Shown piece after piece: positions 17,971-27,800 of a DNA stretch of 64,000 nucleotides. How positions within the stretch are numbered: position 1 is the first letter of the stretch; every line of letters begins with the position of its first letter. The position numbers and the translations under genes were made by a program. Source of the DNA: Cyanobium sp. M30B3 (GTDB taxonomy: Bacteria; Cyanobacteriota; Cyanobacteriia; PCC-6307; Cyanobiaceae); the NCBI GenBank assembly GCA_018399015.1, contig CP073761.1, forward strand, positions 744,001 to 808,000, in the 5' to 3' direction. The notes beneath the pieces were generated by a model. The model saw nothing but the letters and a program-made list of their open reading frames with translations, was not told the origin of the DNA and searched no databases.

Positions 17971-19431
17971 TCAGGCGTCCACATGCTGTGGAACGATCAG
18001 GCGGCAGGGTTTCTGCTCAGGAGTGATTGGAATTTGAGCTAGGACGTCAATCAACTCATTGTAGAGAGCTTGCCAAGGGATGCTGTAATTCACGTAGCCA
18101 GTGGGTGTGCTCGCTTCGCCTACGTCGCGTACGACCATGGGATCCGGTTCACTTGTTCTGTAGTGGATGTGCTGGTGCTTTGACGCCATCATCCGGCGGC
18201 CCATGTGCCCCACTCCTGGCTTTCCACAGATCCGTGCAATAACAAGGGAGCCGCTAGTGTAATTGGCTAGAAATGCGTCTGCTTCCAAGCCTATCCTGAT
18301 CTTGTCTTGAAAGGGAAGGCCGGCGACGATGAATATGTTCTTGCGAGTCTTAAAGTTTAGGCGGCGGATGATCCTATGAATTATCTTGTTGTCGGCACTT
18401 ATCTCTTTGCGGTGATAGTCTGAATTGGTTAGTGGAGGTGTCCAGCCATCAAAGATGATGCCTAGCCTCGGGTAGAATTGATGCAGGGTGTTCAGCAGTT
18501 CTGCAGTGCCATTCACTTGTTCAATCCAGCAGCGCTTCTGGCCTGTTATTCCTATCCAGAGCAGGGGCTGATAGTGCTTCAGTGCCTCAATAGCACCGGT
18601 TTCATTGATGATTGAATGCTGGATTGCTGCTTGCCGCATTGGCTGATCCACTGCTGCGACCAGTTGCCTGAGCACTTGATCTTGTGCGCGAGTATTGAAC
18701 CAAAATCCGAGTTGTAATAGGTAGACATGATGAGCAGAGCAGTACTGATTGAGCCCATCTCGGTCAAGCCGCTGATGCTCCTGCTCCAAAGCCAGGCAGC
18801 TACTTAAATCAACGAAGGCCTCATCGCATTTGGAGAAAATGAGATCTTGGCTGGAGAGCTGGCCTTCCTGCCTGATGCATTCCAGTGCCGGCAGCCCATC
18901 ATAAAAACAGTGGTAGGGCCTGGAATGGCCAACCAAGAAGCCGCCAAATCGGGGTTTAAACGAAGGCCTGAAGAAGTCTGGTGTTCGACTCAGTGTGGCT
19001 ACACAGGCTGCCACACGCTGGAAGTCAATATGGCAAACAATCAGCAGGCTTTTCAGTCCTGGAATCAGAACTGCATCGCAGCTGGTTACGCCTTGGTAGA
19101 CGAGTAATAGTTGATTTTCCTCTCGAATCAGCAGCACATTCCAGTTCAGAACCAGGCGACTAGCAAGAATCTCCCCCGGCTGGTTTGCCAAGATTGGAGG
19201 GAAAAGGCCGTGAGTGCGTAATCTGGCTGCCGCGATCACTAGGTCTTGACAGCTTGCGCGTGTGTAGAAATGACGCAGAGGCTCTGGCGCTGAGCTGGGG
19301 TTGACGATCTGAATCCGTCTGAGAGCGATTTGGCTGATGGCCTCCAGATTGTCCTGGGGGAGATCTGCGGATGGTTGGGAGAAAAAGGCAAGCCAGGCGT
19401 CAGCCAGAAGCTCCATCGATTTGTTTGCCAT
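17971..19431 (-). CDS. Hypothetical protein of the polysaccharide locus
   Basis: 486 residues from the ATG at 19431 (a TTG one codon upstream also exists). I do not recognise a named domain. The middle has GGFLVGHSRPYHCFYDGLPAL, and the C-terminal third has RIGLEADAFLANYTSGSLVIARICGKPGVGHMGRRM, which has the look of the donor half of a GT-B or GT61-like transferase (Gly/Ser loop followed by 'GKPGV'). No membrane segment or signal peptide is visible. The position, between glycosyltransferases and divergent from a methyltransferase, supports a glycan role, but that is inference only. Confidence 0.6.
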   Translation of the reverse strand: MANKSMELLADAWLAFFSQPSADLPQDNLEAISQIALRRIQIVNPSSAPEPLRHFYTRASCQDLVIAAARLRTHGLFPPILANQPGEILASRLVLNWNVLLIREENQLLLVYQGVTSCDAVLIPGLKSLLIVCHIDFQRVAACVATLSRTPDFFRPSFKPRFGGFLVGHSRPYHCFYDGLPALECIRQEGQLSSQDLIFSKCDEAFVDLSSCLALEQEHQRLDRDGLNQYCSAHHVYLLQLGFWFNTRAQDQVLRQLVAAVDQPMRQAAIQHSIINETGAIEALKHYQPLLWIGITGQKRCWIEQVNGTAELLNTLHQFYPRLGIIFDGWTPPLTNSDYHRKEISADNKIIHRIIRRLNFKTRKNIFIVAGLPFQDKIRIGLEADAFLANYTSGSLVIARICGKPGVGHMGRRMMASKHQHIHYRTSEPDPMVVRDVGEASTPTGYVNYSIPWQALYNELIDVLAQIPITPEQKPCRLIVPQHVDA

Positions 19432-19576
19432 CAATGAACTCTACAGTATTTGATGTTCCTGTGCTGTTTGCTTTGTCGGTGCTTATTCAATATACATAGT
19501 CGAGCTCAGCTGCGCCATTCCTGCCTGGCCCTGGGGATGGCAGTCGGTTATACTGTCTTCAGTCCTTGATGCTTGC

Positions 19577-20476
19577 GTGCTTCTCCTTCCGCCAGCGTTC
19601 GATCCCTGGAGTTATAGGGAGCGTTATTCGAAACTGCGGGGACTGCGCCGCTCTGAGCTGAGACTGCATTGGCAACAGCAGGGTCGACGCGATGGAGATA
19701 ACGCTTCTTCAGTTGCCACGTGGGCGAATCTGCTGCAGTGCCTGAAGCCCTGCCGCTCTGTGTTGGAAATTGGGCCGTTCGATCGTCCAGCCGTGGAGTT
19801 TCTTCGTGGCCCCGGAGTTGTCATTGACTACGCCGATTATCTGGATACAGCTGAGCTGATGGCAAGGGCCAGAACCATCCCAGAGCGTAATCCCGATACT
19901 GTTCCGCTGATCCGCTATGTCCTCTCTAATGGGGGCTATGGGCAGATTAAGACCCAATATGATGCTGTTGTGTCTCAGCATTGCCTAGAGCACCAGCCCG
20001 ACCTCGTGGCCCATCTCCAGCAGGTAGCACGGTTGCTTCATCCCCACGGCATCTATCTGTGTTCGATCCCAGATCGACGCCGATGTTTCGATCGCCACCT
20101 TGCTCCCACTGGTCTTGTGAATGTTCTTGCAGCCCATCTCGAGGGTCGTACAAAACCATCCCTTGAATCCATTCTTGAGCATCGATGCTTCACGGTGTCG
20201 GATTGGCAGAATGCTCCAGACCCGGCGGTTGCATTGCCCGTGAATCTTCGTGATCGCCTAGAGCAGGCCTGCTCTGAATACAGATCCAATCCCTATGTTG
20301 ATGTTCATTGTTGGAAGTTCACCAGTGAAAGCCTCAGGCGTTTAATCAAATCCTTGGTGGCACTTGGGTATCTGCCTGCCACTACCTCGGTTCGGTTCTA
20401 TAATCTAGGTAATGAGTTCGCTATGGCGCTGGCATTCTCCCCGGAGGCTCGCCCGGCTTTCACGGGAGGGAAATAG
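19577..20476 (+). CDS. SAM-dependent methyltransferase-like protein
   Basis: 299 residues from a GTG at 19577; no in-frame ATG lies near. The N-terminus (FDPWSYRERYSKLRGLRRSELRLHW) is the short helical motif often found in cyanobacterial capsule-locus proteins. SVLEIGPFDRPAV (about residues 61-73) is the SAM-binding loop, YDAVVSQHCLEHQPDLVAHL the post-II region, and ARLLHPHGIYLCSIPD the late strand. It probably methylates a sugar or lipid-linked glycan. It is divergent from the gene ending at 19431 and is followed 28 bases later by a Nif11-like small gene. Confidence 0.8.
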   Translation: MLLLPPAFDPWSYRERYSKLRGLRRSELRLHWQQQGRRDGDNASSVATWANLLQCLKPCRSVLEIGPFDRPAVEFLRGPGVVIDYADYLDTAELMARARTIPERNPDTVPLIRYVLSNGGYGQIKTQYDAVVSQHCLEHQPDLVAHLQQVARLLHPHGIYLCSIPDRRRCFDRHLAPTGLVNVLAAHLEGRTKPSLESILEHRCFTVSDWQNAPDPAVALPVNLRDRLEQACSEYRSNPYVDVHCWKFTSESLRRLIKSLVALGYLPATTSVRFYNLGNEFAMALAFSPEARPAFTGGK

Positions 20477-20504
20477 TGCCCATCACCCTGGATTTGTATT
20501 GGCA

Positions 20505-20696
20505 ATGAATCAGCCTTCCAAGGAGTATCGCGACTTCCGTTTTCGGTTACGCCACGACCGATTGTTGCGTCTTCGCCTGCGCCATGCTCGCTACCGTGCG
20601 GAGGTTGAGCTTGCCAGGGAGCTGGGCTATGCAATCACGATGGACGACTTGCGCGGTCCGAAGACCGCAAGGCATTCGATTGACGAAACTGGTTGA
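20505..20696 (+). CDS. Nif11-like small protein
   Basis: 63 residues from the ATG at 20505. Residues 8-50 follow the Nif11 domain plan: a Phe/Leu-rich first helix (YRDFRFRLRHDRLLRLRL), then AEVELARELGYAITMDDL, which matches the 'VxxLAxxxGFxFTxxDL' second half closely. Nif11 domains occur as nitrogen-fixation-associated proteins and as leader regions of ribosomal peptide precursors. Here the tail (RGPKTARHSIDETG) has no Gly-Gly cleavage site or Cys/Ser/Thr-rich core, so a peptide natural product is unlikely. It is unusually Arg-rich. It lies 28 bases after the methyltransferase and probably shares its transcript. The role is unknown. Confidence 0.65.
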   Translation: MNQPSKEYRDFRFRLRHDRLLRLRLRHARYRAEVELARELGYAITMDDLRGPKTARHSIDETG

Positions 20697-20754
20697 CTGC
20701 TCCGGCTTGCGATGACCGATCTGGCTGACCATCGGTTCAGCTACCTGGTTGGTC

Positions 20755-23130
20755 TCAGGTGGCTGGATCCCAGTCCACACCAGGTTCCCCCCAGCGATTC
20801 TGGGCCAGGCGCAGGCCGAGGGCTGCGAGATCGATCTGCGAATCCAGGCGAGGTGGCGTCGCAATTTGATCTTGGCCCCGCCAGGGGGCGAGTCGGTGAT
20901 AGATCCTCTCCAGCTCATCTCCATGGCTGATGCTGCTCTGTAGTGGAACAGCCGCAGCAGCACCTGATAAGCGGGCGTGCAGATCCCGGTCGCCTTGAAG
21001 AAGTAGAAGGGCCTGAATCACCTCCAATGGGTTATTGGCACTCACCAGAATTCCCGTCTCCCCATTCACCACTCTGTCACGGTGTGCACCCAGGTCAGTT
21101 GCTACCGGCACCACTCCCAGCCGCATCGCCTCGCCCAGGCAGATGTTGTAGGTCTCCGGCCAGGTGGAGAGGAACAGCGCTGCATCCAGCTGCATCAGTA
21201 GGCCGATCAGCTCAGAGCGACCGTAACTGCCCTGGCAACTCATGATCGGAGGCTCGCTTGCGGTCAGTCCTGACTCCTGGAGGGCCCCATGCAGTTCCGG
21301 CGTCGCCCCCAGGATGTGAAGCTCGATCGGCAGGCCCCGGCTTGCCTTGATCACCCGCACCAGGGTGGTAAGCCCCTTGTGGGGCATCGCATTACCGATC
21401 ACACCCACCTGAAGGGGGCCTGGATGATGGGTTCTGCAGCGCTTCCGGCGGGCGCGGTTCAACCCATCCAGCTCGGGAGTGAGCATCTCGAGCACCTGGA
21501 TACGATTGGCAACCTCGGGATAAACGGCTGCCACAATTTCGGCACTGGTGGTTGTATTGGCTAAAATGACATCGGCGGCGCCGATGCTGCGGCGTGTGAG
21601 TGCCATTCTGCGCTGACGCTCGTCGCCCTGCATGCCGCTGGCCTGCAGGCACAGGCGGCAGCTGATACTGGGATCGTCCTGCTGATCAATGTGGCAGAAC
21701 TGCCCGTCCGGGGTGAGCAGAGTGTAGCGATGGCACACCATGTGGTAATCGTGGATGGTCAGCACCACCCGGCAACCCAGCGCCTTGGCCACGAGGGGCA
21801 GGCTCAGGGGCAGGCCGATCAGATGATGCACGTGCACCAAGCCGATGCCCTGGCTGCTGATCACCTGGGCTAAGGCTTGCTCATACATCTGATTGCTGCC
21901 GGAAAGCCGACTCACCCGTCCCAGCCGGATTGTCTCCAGCACCTGGGCCCGATCCGGTCCGTAGTCCAGCAGCGCCAGCCGGATCGCATCCTTTGGAGCC
22001 AGGGCCAGGACCCGGCGGTTGGGCCTGTTCCGCCGCTGCTGCAGGGCAATCTCCTGCACGTACCTCTCAGTGCCTCCGGCCCGCCGCAGCCCCAGGCCCA
22101 CCAGGTTGTGGGCCAGGTGCAGCACGGCCGGCTCGCGGCTGGGATGGGCGATCCCTGGCTGGAGCTGGCTTGCGGCCAGGGTTCTGAACCTGTCCAGCAC
22201 GGCGGTGAGCCGGTGGCGATAGGTGTGGTGTGCCAGGGTGTGCGCCTGATGCTCCGCGGCCCGGGCGATCCGCTGGTCGGGGTCTGCCAGGTGGGCCAGT
22301 ACCCAGGCGGCAGCCTCGGCTTCGTCGGCCGCGATGGGAATGTGCTTGCCGTAGGCCGCTGCCACGTCCATCCCCGCTCCGGCCAGGGCCACCTGAAACC
22401 CTCCGGCCATCGCTGTTTCGTAGACACGGGGTGGCGGTGAGCTCCCCCGCGCCTGCGCCCCAGCTGATCCGCCAGCGGTGAACTCCCTGCCGATCGTCAG
22501 CACCACCCGCGAGCGGTTCCAGATGTCACAGAGATCGCCCATGCTCAGGCGCAGTTGGGGAAGCACGCCGATGCCGGGCAGCTTGGGCTCGGGGATATGG
22601 CGGTTCCAGGGCAGGCAGAGATGGAGCCGCAGACCGGCCGGCAGCTGCTGGAGCAGGCGGTTGAGACTGCGGACCCGATTGGGCCAGGCGGTGCCGACGA
22701 AGGTGAGGTCGTAGACGTAGTCGCTGTCATGGGTCCGCAGGGGCCGATGGTGCAGCGAGGGTTCGGCGGCCAGGGGCAGGTAGGTGGTGCGCGGACTCGC
22801 CCCATCACAGAGCAGTTCATTGCTGAACACATGGTGGAAAGCCGGTTCCACCCGTTCCAGCAGGCGCCGTTCGTAGGGGTCCTCTGTGGTCCAGAGAATG
22901 CGCAGGATCGGGGTCTCCATCAGGGCCGTGATCAGATGGTGATCAGCGCCTGCCCCACCGATGGCCAGCAGGCCATCCCACGCCCCGGATGCCGCCAGCC
23001 CCACCACGGTGGCGTGGTCACACAGCCGCACATCGCCTGGGCCCAGCAGCCCCTCCGCCGCTGTGGCAATCGCCCGTGGCAGGTAGCCGTTGGCCGAGCG
23101 CATCTCCGTGTCGTAGATGAGGAGCCTCAT
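20755..23130 (-). CDS. CgeB-like and GT4 two-domain glycosyltransferase
   Basis: 791 residues. Residues about 1-330 are CgeB/'glycosyl transferases group 1_2'-like: LLIYDTEMRSANGYLPRAI, LWTTEDPYERRLLE, YDLTFVGTAWPNRVRSL and the late RVYETAMAGGFQVAL. Residues about 345-760 are GT4: LVGLGLRRAGGTERYVQEIA (the acceptor-side Gly loop), VLTIHDYHMVCHR, PLQVGVIGNAMPHKGLTTLV, then WPETYNICLGEAMRLGVVPVA for the E-x7-E region. A 'CxxC'-like stretch (SCRLCLQ) sits between. Its start overlaps the upstream CgeB-like gene by 4 bases, so it is the last gene of a three-gene coupled operon (24802 to 20755). Confidence 0.88.
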   Translation of the reverse strand: MRLLIYDTEMRSANGYLPRAIATAAEGLLGPGDVRLCDHATVVGLAASGAWDGLLAIGGAGADHHLITALMETPILRILWTTEDPYERRLLERVEPAFHHVFSNELLCDGASPRTTYLPLAAEPSLHHRPLRTHDSDYVYDLTFVGTAWPNRVRSLNRLLQQLPAGLRLHLCLPWNRHIPEPKLPGIGVLPQLRLSMGDLCDIWNRSRVVLTIGREFTAGGSAGAQARGSSPPPRVYETAMAGGFQVALAGAGMDVAAAYGKHIPIAADEAEAAAWVLAHLADPDQRIARAAEHQAHTLAHHTYRHRLTAVLDRFRTLAASQLQPGIAHPSREPAVLHLAHNLVGLGLRRAGGTERYVQEIALQQRRNRPNRRVLALAPKDAIRLALLDYGPDRAQVLETIRLGRVSRLSGSNQMYEQALAQVISSQGIGLVHVHHLIGLPLSLPLVAKALGCRVVLTIHDYHMVCHRYTLLTPDGQFCHIDQQDDPSISCRLCLQASGMQGDERQRRMALTRRSIGAADVILANTTTSAEIVAAVYPEVANRIQVLEMLTPELDGLNRARRKRCRTHHPGPLQVGVIGNAMPHKGLTTLVRVIKASRGLPIELHILGATPELHGALQESGLTASEPPIMSCQGSYGRSELIGLLMQLDAALFLSTWPETYNICLGEAMRLGVVPVATDLGAHRDRVVNGETGILVSANNPLEVIQALLLLQGDRDLHARLSGAAAAVPLQSSISHGDELERIYHRLAPWRGQDQIATPPRLDSQIDLAALGLRLAQNRWGEPGVDWDPAT

Positions 23131-24086
23131 GCCGGTTCACCGTCGCCATGCAGCGCGGCCAGCAGATCGTGACAGCGGTGCCGATAGAGATGCCGGCGCC
23201 GGGTGTGCTGTGCCGCGCTGCTGCCGAGTTGCCGGTGCCACTCGGGTTCCTGCCTGGCCCGCTCCAGCAGTGTTCCCACCTCTTCCACGCTTCCTGCAGG
23301 GATCACGCCTTGCTCTGGGGAGTAGTACTTCTCAATTCTTGGGCTTTGGCCGATATAGAGCTGCACAGCTCCATTCAGGGCGGCTTCAAACGTGCGTGGC
23401 CCGGGCATGGAGGCGGCGATCTGATGGCGTCGGTTGGCGATGGCCAGCTCCCGGCCCAGATTCACCACGAACAGGCAGCGGCGATAGAGCAGCCGCAGTC
23501 CGGCGGGACCAAGCCGCAGGTTCACCGTTCCATCGAGATCGTCCGGCCAGCCCTCTCCCCAGCAGGCCAGGCTGAATCCTGCGGCCCTCAGCTGTCTCAG
23601 TGTGGCAACACGCTGGGGGAAGGCGACCCCACAGAAGGCCAGGTCCACCTCCGGTGCAGTGCGCTCCGAAGCCACTGCCAGATCATCCAGGGTGGAGGCA
23701 GCCAGGGCCAGAGGCCGGGCTCGACAGCTGGGCGGGTAATCGGGCAGACAATTCGGCTCATTGGTGAACACCGGACAGCCCAGATCTGCAAGTCGCCAGT
23801 GCAGGTCGAACTCATAGGGATCGTCGTGGAGCCAGAAGGCCACGTGGCAGTGGTGCTGGCGCGCGCGACGCACAAGCCAATCCAGATCAACGGCTGGATC
23901 GGCAATCGAGCCCGTGATCAGCAGCAGGTCGAAGGATGCCCTGCTCACCACGCCCGGGACCTGCTCGATTGCACATGGAAGGCTCGTCAGCCCCAGTTCC
24001 TGGAAACCATGGCTGATCCGCTGCCTGAGCCGGTGGTTGGTGTTACGCGAGTCGGTCGTGCCGCTGCTGACGACGATCCGTCTCAC
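23127..24086 (-). CDS. CgeB-like glycosyltransferase
   Basis: 319 residues from a GTG at 24086 that overlaps the upstream stop (GTGA). It is homologous in plan to the N-terminal half of the downstream 791-residue protein: VAFWLHDDPYEFDLHW parallels its TTEDPYERR, VDLAFCGVAFPQRVATL parallels YDLTFVGTAWPNRV, and PRTFEAALNGAVQLYIG parallels the late Glu-containing motif. The C-terminal half is the donor domain of a GT-B fold. It is probably a soluble sugar transferase. Tandem related domains across the two coupled genes suggest duplication. Confidence 0.82.
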   Translation of the reverse strand: MRRIVVSSGTTDSRNTNHRLRQRISHGFQELGLTSLPCAIEQVPGVVSRASFDLLLITGSIADPAVDLDWLVRRARQHHCHVAFWLHDDPYEFDLHWRLADLGCPVFTNEPNCLPDYPPSCRARPLALAASTLDDLAVASERTAPEVDLAFCGVAFPQRVATLRQLRAAGFSLACWGEGWPDDLDGTVNLRLGPAGLRLLYRRCLFVVNLGRELAIANRRHQIAASMPGPRTFEAALNGAVQLYIGQSPRIEKYYSPEQGVIPAGSVEEVGTLLERARQEPEWHRQLGSSAAQHTRRRHLYRHRCHDLLAALHGDGEPA

Positions 24087-24802
24087 AGCAGGCGGCCCTG
24101 GAGCAGGAAGAGCCGCTGCAGCAGGTTGCCGTAACGTTGTAATTGAACGACGGTGTTCTGGCTCACCTGGCGATGCCAGCTGAGCTTGCGCTCGGCTTCA
24201 CGGCAGCTGAGGAACTGACGTTCACATTCCGTCTCCAGATCCAAGAGCTGTTGTTTCAACAGGTGCAGATCAAGTTCAGCCTGGCTCCGTTCCAGCTGCT
24301 GGTTCCACTGCTGCACGAGTTCGCCTGGGTTGTGGCAGCCCATTCGTGCGCTGTAGTGCAGTTCGGCTGCCGCCCCACCCCGCTCTGAGCGGGCGTCGAG
24401 TGCTTGGTAGGCCTCCGCCAGCTGGGGATCCGCTGTCAGGAGAGCTGCGGTCAGGGCGGCCGCCAGTCCCTGCGGGGACTCAAGGGTGCAGGGTTTTGGC
24501 AGGGGATGGTGGGGTTGCCAGTTGGCCAGTTCCTCGGCGCTGAGGCAGAGCAGCCGCTCCCCATTGATCAGTAGCGGTGGTTCTGTGGTGTCCGGTTCGT
24601 TCCCTGTGCTCTCCAGCATGCTGTAGCTGGCGACCATGGCGCCGTGGGGCAGCCTGCCCGTGGAGAGCAGAAGATGGGGGGGGAGAAAGAGGAGCACGTC
24701 GTTGCTCCGGCGCTCAAACCAATCACTGCGCAGCGCACCAGCCCGCTCAAGCAGCTCTTCCAGGCGCACAGGGATCGGTTGTGGTGAAGCCCAGCCGAAC
24801 AT
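24083..24802 (-). CDS. Unknown protein with C-terminal coiled coil, coupled to CgeB-like gene
   Basis: 239 residues from the ATG at 24802. The first 140 residues are globular with no motif I recognise (SNDVLLFLPPHLLLSTGRLPHG resembles a pocket-lining strand). Residues about 155-225 form a coiled coil (LVQQWNQQLERSQAELDLHLLKQQLLDLETECERQ, abbreviated), and the end is a short hydrophobic-basic helix (NLLQRLFLLQGRLL). It is first in a three-gene minus-strand operon, coupled by a 4-base overlap to the CgeB-like enzyme. It matches the plan of the 13212-14039 protein: globular half, coiled coil, amphipathic tail, glycosyltransferase next. Confidence 0.65.
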   Translation of the reverse strand: MFGWASPQPIPVRLEELLERAGALRSDWFERRSNDVLLFLPPHLLLSTGRLPHGAMVASYSMLESTGNEPDTTEPPLLINGERLLCLSAEELANWQPHHPLPKPCTLESPQGLAAALTAALLTADPQLAEAYQALDARSERGGAAAELHYSARMGCHNPGELVQQWNQQLERSQAELDLHLLKQQLLDLETECERQFLSCREAERKLSWHRQVSQNTVVQLQRYGNLLQRLFLLQGRLL

Positions 24803-24842
24803 GGATAATCACAAGTGAGGTCAGCCTAAGTGGCGCTGTTGA

Positions 24843-27800
24843 ATGGGCCTGTTGCTCGCGGGCCGCAGCATGGATTCCCTAGCCCTACTCGCTCGGCTCA
24901 GGCAGGCCCTCGCCGCTGGGCATCCCACCGCAGCCATGGCTTTGCTGGCCCAGTTGCGCGAGCAGGACTATCCGGCGGCCCTGTTGCGCCCCGTTCTCGG
25001 CCTGTGCCATCCGGGCTTGGATTCGGAGTGTCTCGATCTGGAGTTGGTGCCTCCATCGATCCTGCTCGCCCCTCGTTTTCCCGAGCTCCTGGGCGAGTGC
25101 TGTCTCGATCCCCTTCTGGTGGAGCTGGCCCACGGGTGTGATCTCCGCTCGTTTGTGGACGGGCCCCTCAATCGGGTGTTGCGCGGAGAACGTCCCCTCT
25201 ACAAAGGCCTGCCGGCCCTGCCGATCGTTGGTTATCGGGAGCTTCAGCGCTCCAGCCGCTCCGGCCGTCGCCTGTTGCGAGCAACCTCTGCACTCACCTG
25301 CCTGGCGCGGGAGGCTGGCCTGGTGGCCAGGGCGCAGGCTGCCCCCTCCCGCTTCCCCAACCGCCTGCCTGGCTCGGCCCTGACGCGCTGGGCCCCCAGT
25401 CATCTGGATGCCCTGCTTGAGAGCCCCTGGATATGGATCGACGGGCCTGGCCAGAGGGATGGAGCGTGCACCGCCCAGAATCTGGAGCTGGATGGGCACA
25501 TGGCTGTCAGCGAACGCAACGCTGCCGCCCAACTGGTGTTGGACGCCAGCCGTCTGGTCCTGGAGGGAGGTGCCTGGTATCTGATCTGGAATCGGGTTGA
25601 GCCCCCACCTGCCGGCTGGGCGGCGCTGATCCGGGGGTTGGTAAGGCTGCGGAACCGTCCCCTCGTTCAGTTGGGACTGACCAGTGACGGGCTGCGCGAG
25701 ATCCTGCCGCCTCGGCCCAGTACCGCCCCTGCCCTGCTGGCGATGTCCGCCCATTGGTTGGCACGTCGCCAACCTGCCCAGATCGAGACATTTCTGAGCC
25801 ACTGGTTGGTCGGGCCAGCAGGTTCACACAAGCCAAGGTTGGATCCGGATCTGCTGCCTCATCGGGATCAACCGCTCAGGCCCACGCCCATGGGGGGAGT
25901 GCTGGTGCTGGCGGCGACGGCTGAGCAAGTGGCAGAGCTCGGTGAGGAGTGGTTGCGGCAGCGTGCACTCCATCTGGCATGCGAGGGGGGATTTCCCCGG
26001 GCTGGGGTGTTGCAGCTCTCAGGCGGTGAAGCAGGTGATCCGCTGCAACAGCTCCTCTGTGTCGCAGGCAAGGATGGAGTGAAGGGCGTGGGTGAGACCG
26101 GGCTTGCCTTCATCGGCCCCCACGACCAGCTCGCCCCCGGGGCCTGGCGGCACTTGGCGGCCGTGCTGGCCTGGCGCCCGGATCTCCTGCTCTGCAGCGA
26201 TGAGGAGCTGCTCTGGTGCTCCGAGCCCCATCGGATCGGCCAGCGCCAGTTCGCCGCGGCGCCCACCCCCTTCCGCCTGCTCAGCCGCGGCCACCTGCCC
26301 GGCCTGGTCGCCCTGCCGGCCAGGCGCGTGGCCTCCCTCGATCTCCAGCCCAGTTACGGCTCCCTGCACGCCCTGTTGCGCGATCTGGGCCTGCAGTGGC
26401 TGGAGCAGGGCGGCGCCATCGAGGCGCTGCCCCAGGCCCTGCTGCGCCGCGAGCCCCACACCAACCCCACCCTGCTGGCGATCAGCACCCCCGCCCAGCG
26501 TCAGCTGTTCAGCGCCGACCAGCTCCTGGAACTCGAGCAGCTGAGCCTGCGCCGGGCGCCGGCCTGGCTGGCCCCCGGCGGCCGGCTGCAGCCAGGTCCT
26601 CGCCAGGGCAGTGTGCTGCTCCGTTACGAGCCACCTGCGGAGACCCGGGTCTCGGTGATCATTCCCTTCCGGGATCAGCCCCTGCTCACCCGCCAGTGTG
26701 TGCTCAGCCTGCTGGAGCAGGCCGGCCCCACCCCCCTGGAGCTGGTGCTGGTCGACAACGGCAGCACCGAGCCTGAGGCCATCGCCCTGGCGGACGAGCT
26801 CGCCCCCCGGGCGGCGGCCTGCGGAATCCCCCTGATCGGACTCCGCGACGACAGCCCCTTCAATTTCGCCGCCCTCAACAACAGGGCCCGGGCCTCCTGC
26901 ACGGGCAGCTTCCTGCTCTTCCTCAACAACGACATCCGCTTCGCCTCACCCAGGCCGATCGAGGCCCTGCTCGATCCCTTCGCCCTGGCCAGCACGGGGG
27001 CTGTGAGTGCCCGCCTGCTGTTTGAAGACGGCACCATCCAGCATCACGGCCTGGCCGCGGCCCCCCGCCAGCCCCACGACATCCTCTCCCCGGGCAAGGG
27101 GCTGCGGCCGGGGGTGGACACGGATCCCTTCGCGGCGCTTGAGCTGCCGGAGCAGTGGTCCGCCGCCACGGCCGCCTGCCTGCTGATGCGAACGGCCGAC
27201 TTTGATCGCCTGGGCGGCTTCGATGAATCCTTTGTTGTTGCCTACAACGACGTGGATCTCTGCTGGCGGCTCACCGCCGAGGGGCGCGCGGTGATCGTGA
27301 CCCCCGAGCCGCGGATCATCCATGCCGAATCGAAGAGCCGCGGCGATGACATCGCCGGCGAGAAGCGCAACCGCCTGGCCCGGGAATCCGGGGCCCTGCG
27401 CCGCCGCTACCCGTTGCGCTTTCAGCAGGGTGATCCCCTTTACCACCGCTTTCTCGGCCCCGCCTCCCATCGCTTCGAGCCCCTGGCGCTGCCCCCTAGG
27501 CCCCTGGCGCTTTCCCGGGAGCGGATCCTTTACAGCTGGGTTCATCCGCAGTGGCGCAAGCCCGGCGAGCGCCCGCTACTGATCTATGTGCACTGGGATG
27601 GGGGAGGGCAAGTGCGCCCGGATGTGCTGGAGCAGCTGCGCGCCTACCGGCCCCATGCCGATCTGGTGTTCGTGTCGGCGGCACCGGCCCTGCTGGAGCA
27701 GACAGCCGCCATGGCCCAGTTGCGGGACCTCTGTGCGGTGGTGCTGGTGCGCCACAACGAGGGCTACGACTTCGGAAGCTGGCAGACCGGCCTGGCCTTC

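Noticed and set aside
20505-20696. Precursor of a lanthipeptide-type natural product
   Set aside because: The Nif11-like region lacks a Gly-Gly cleavage site and a Cys/Ser/Thr core, and no modifying enzyme is nearby.
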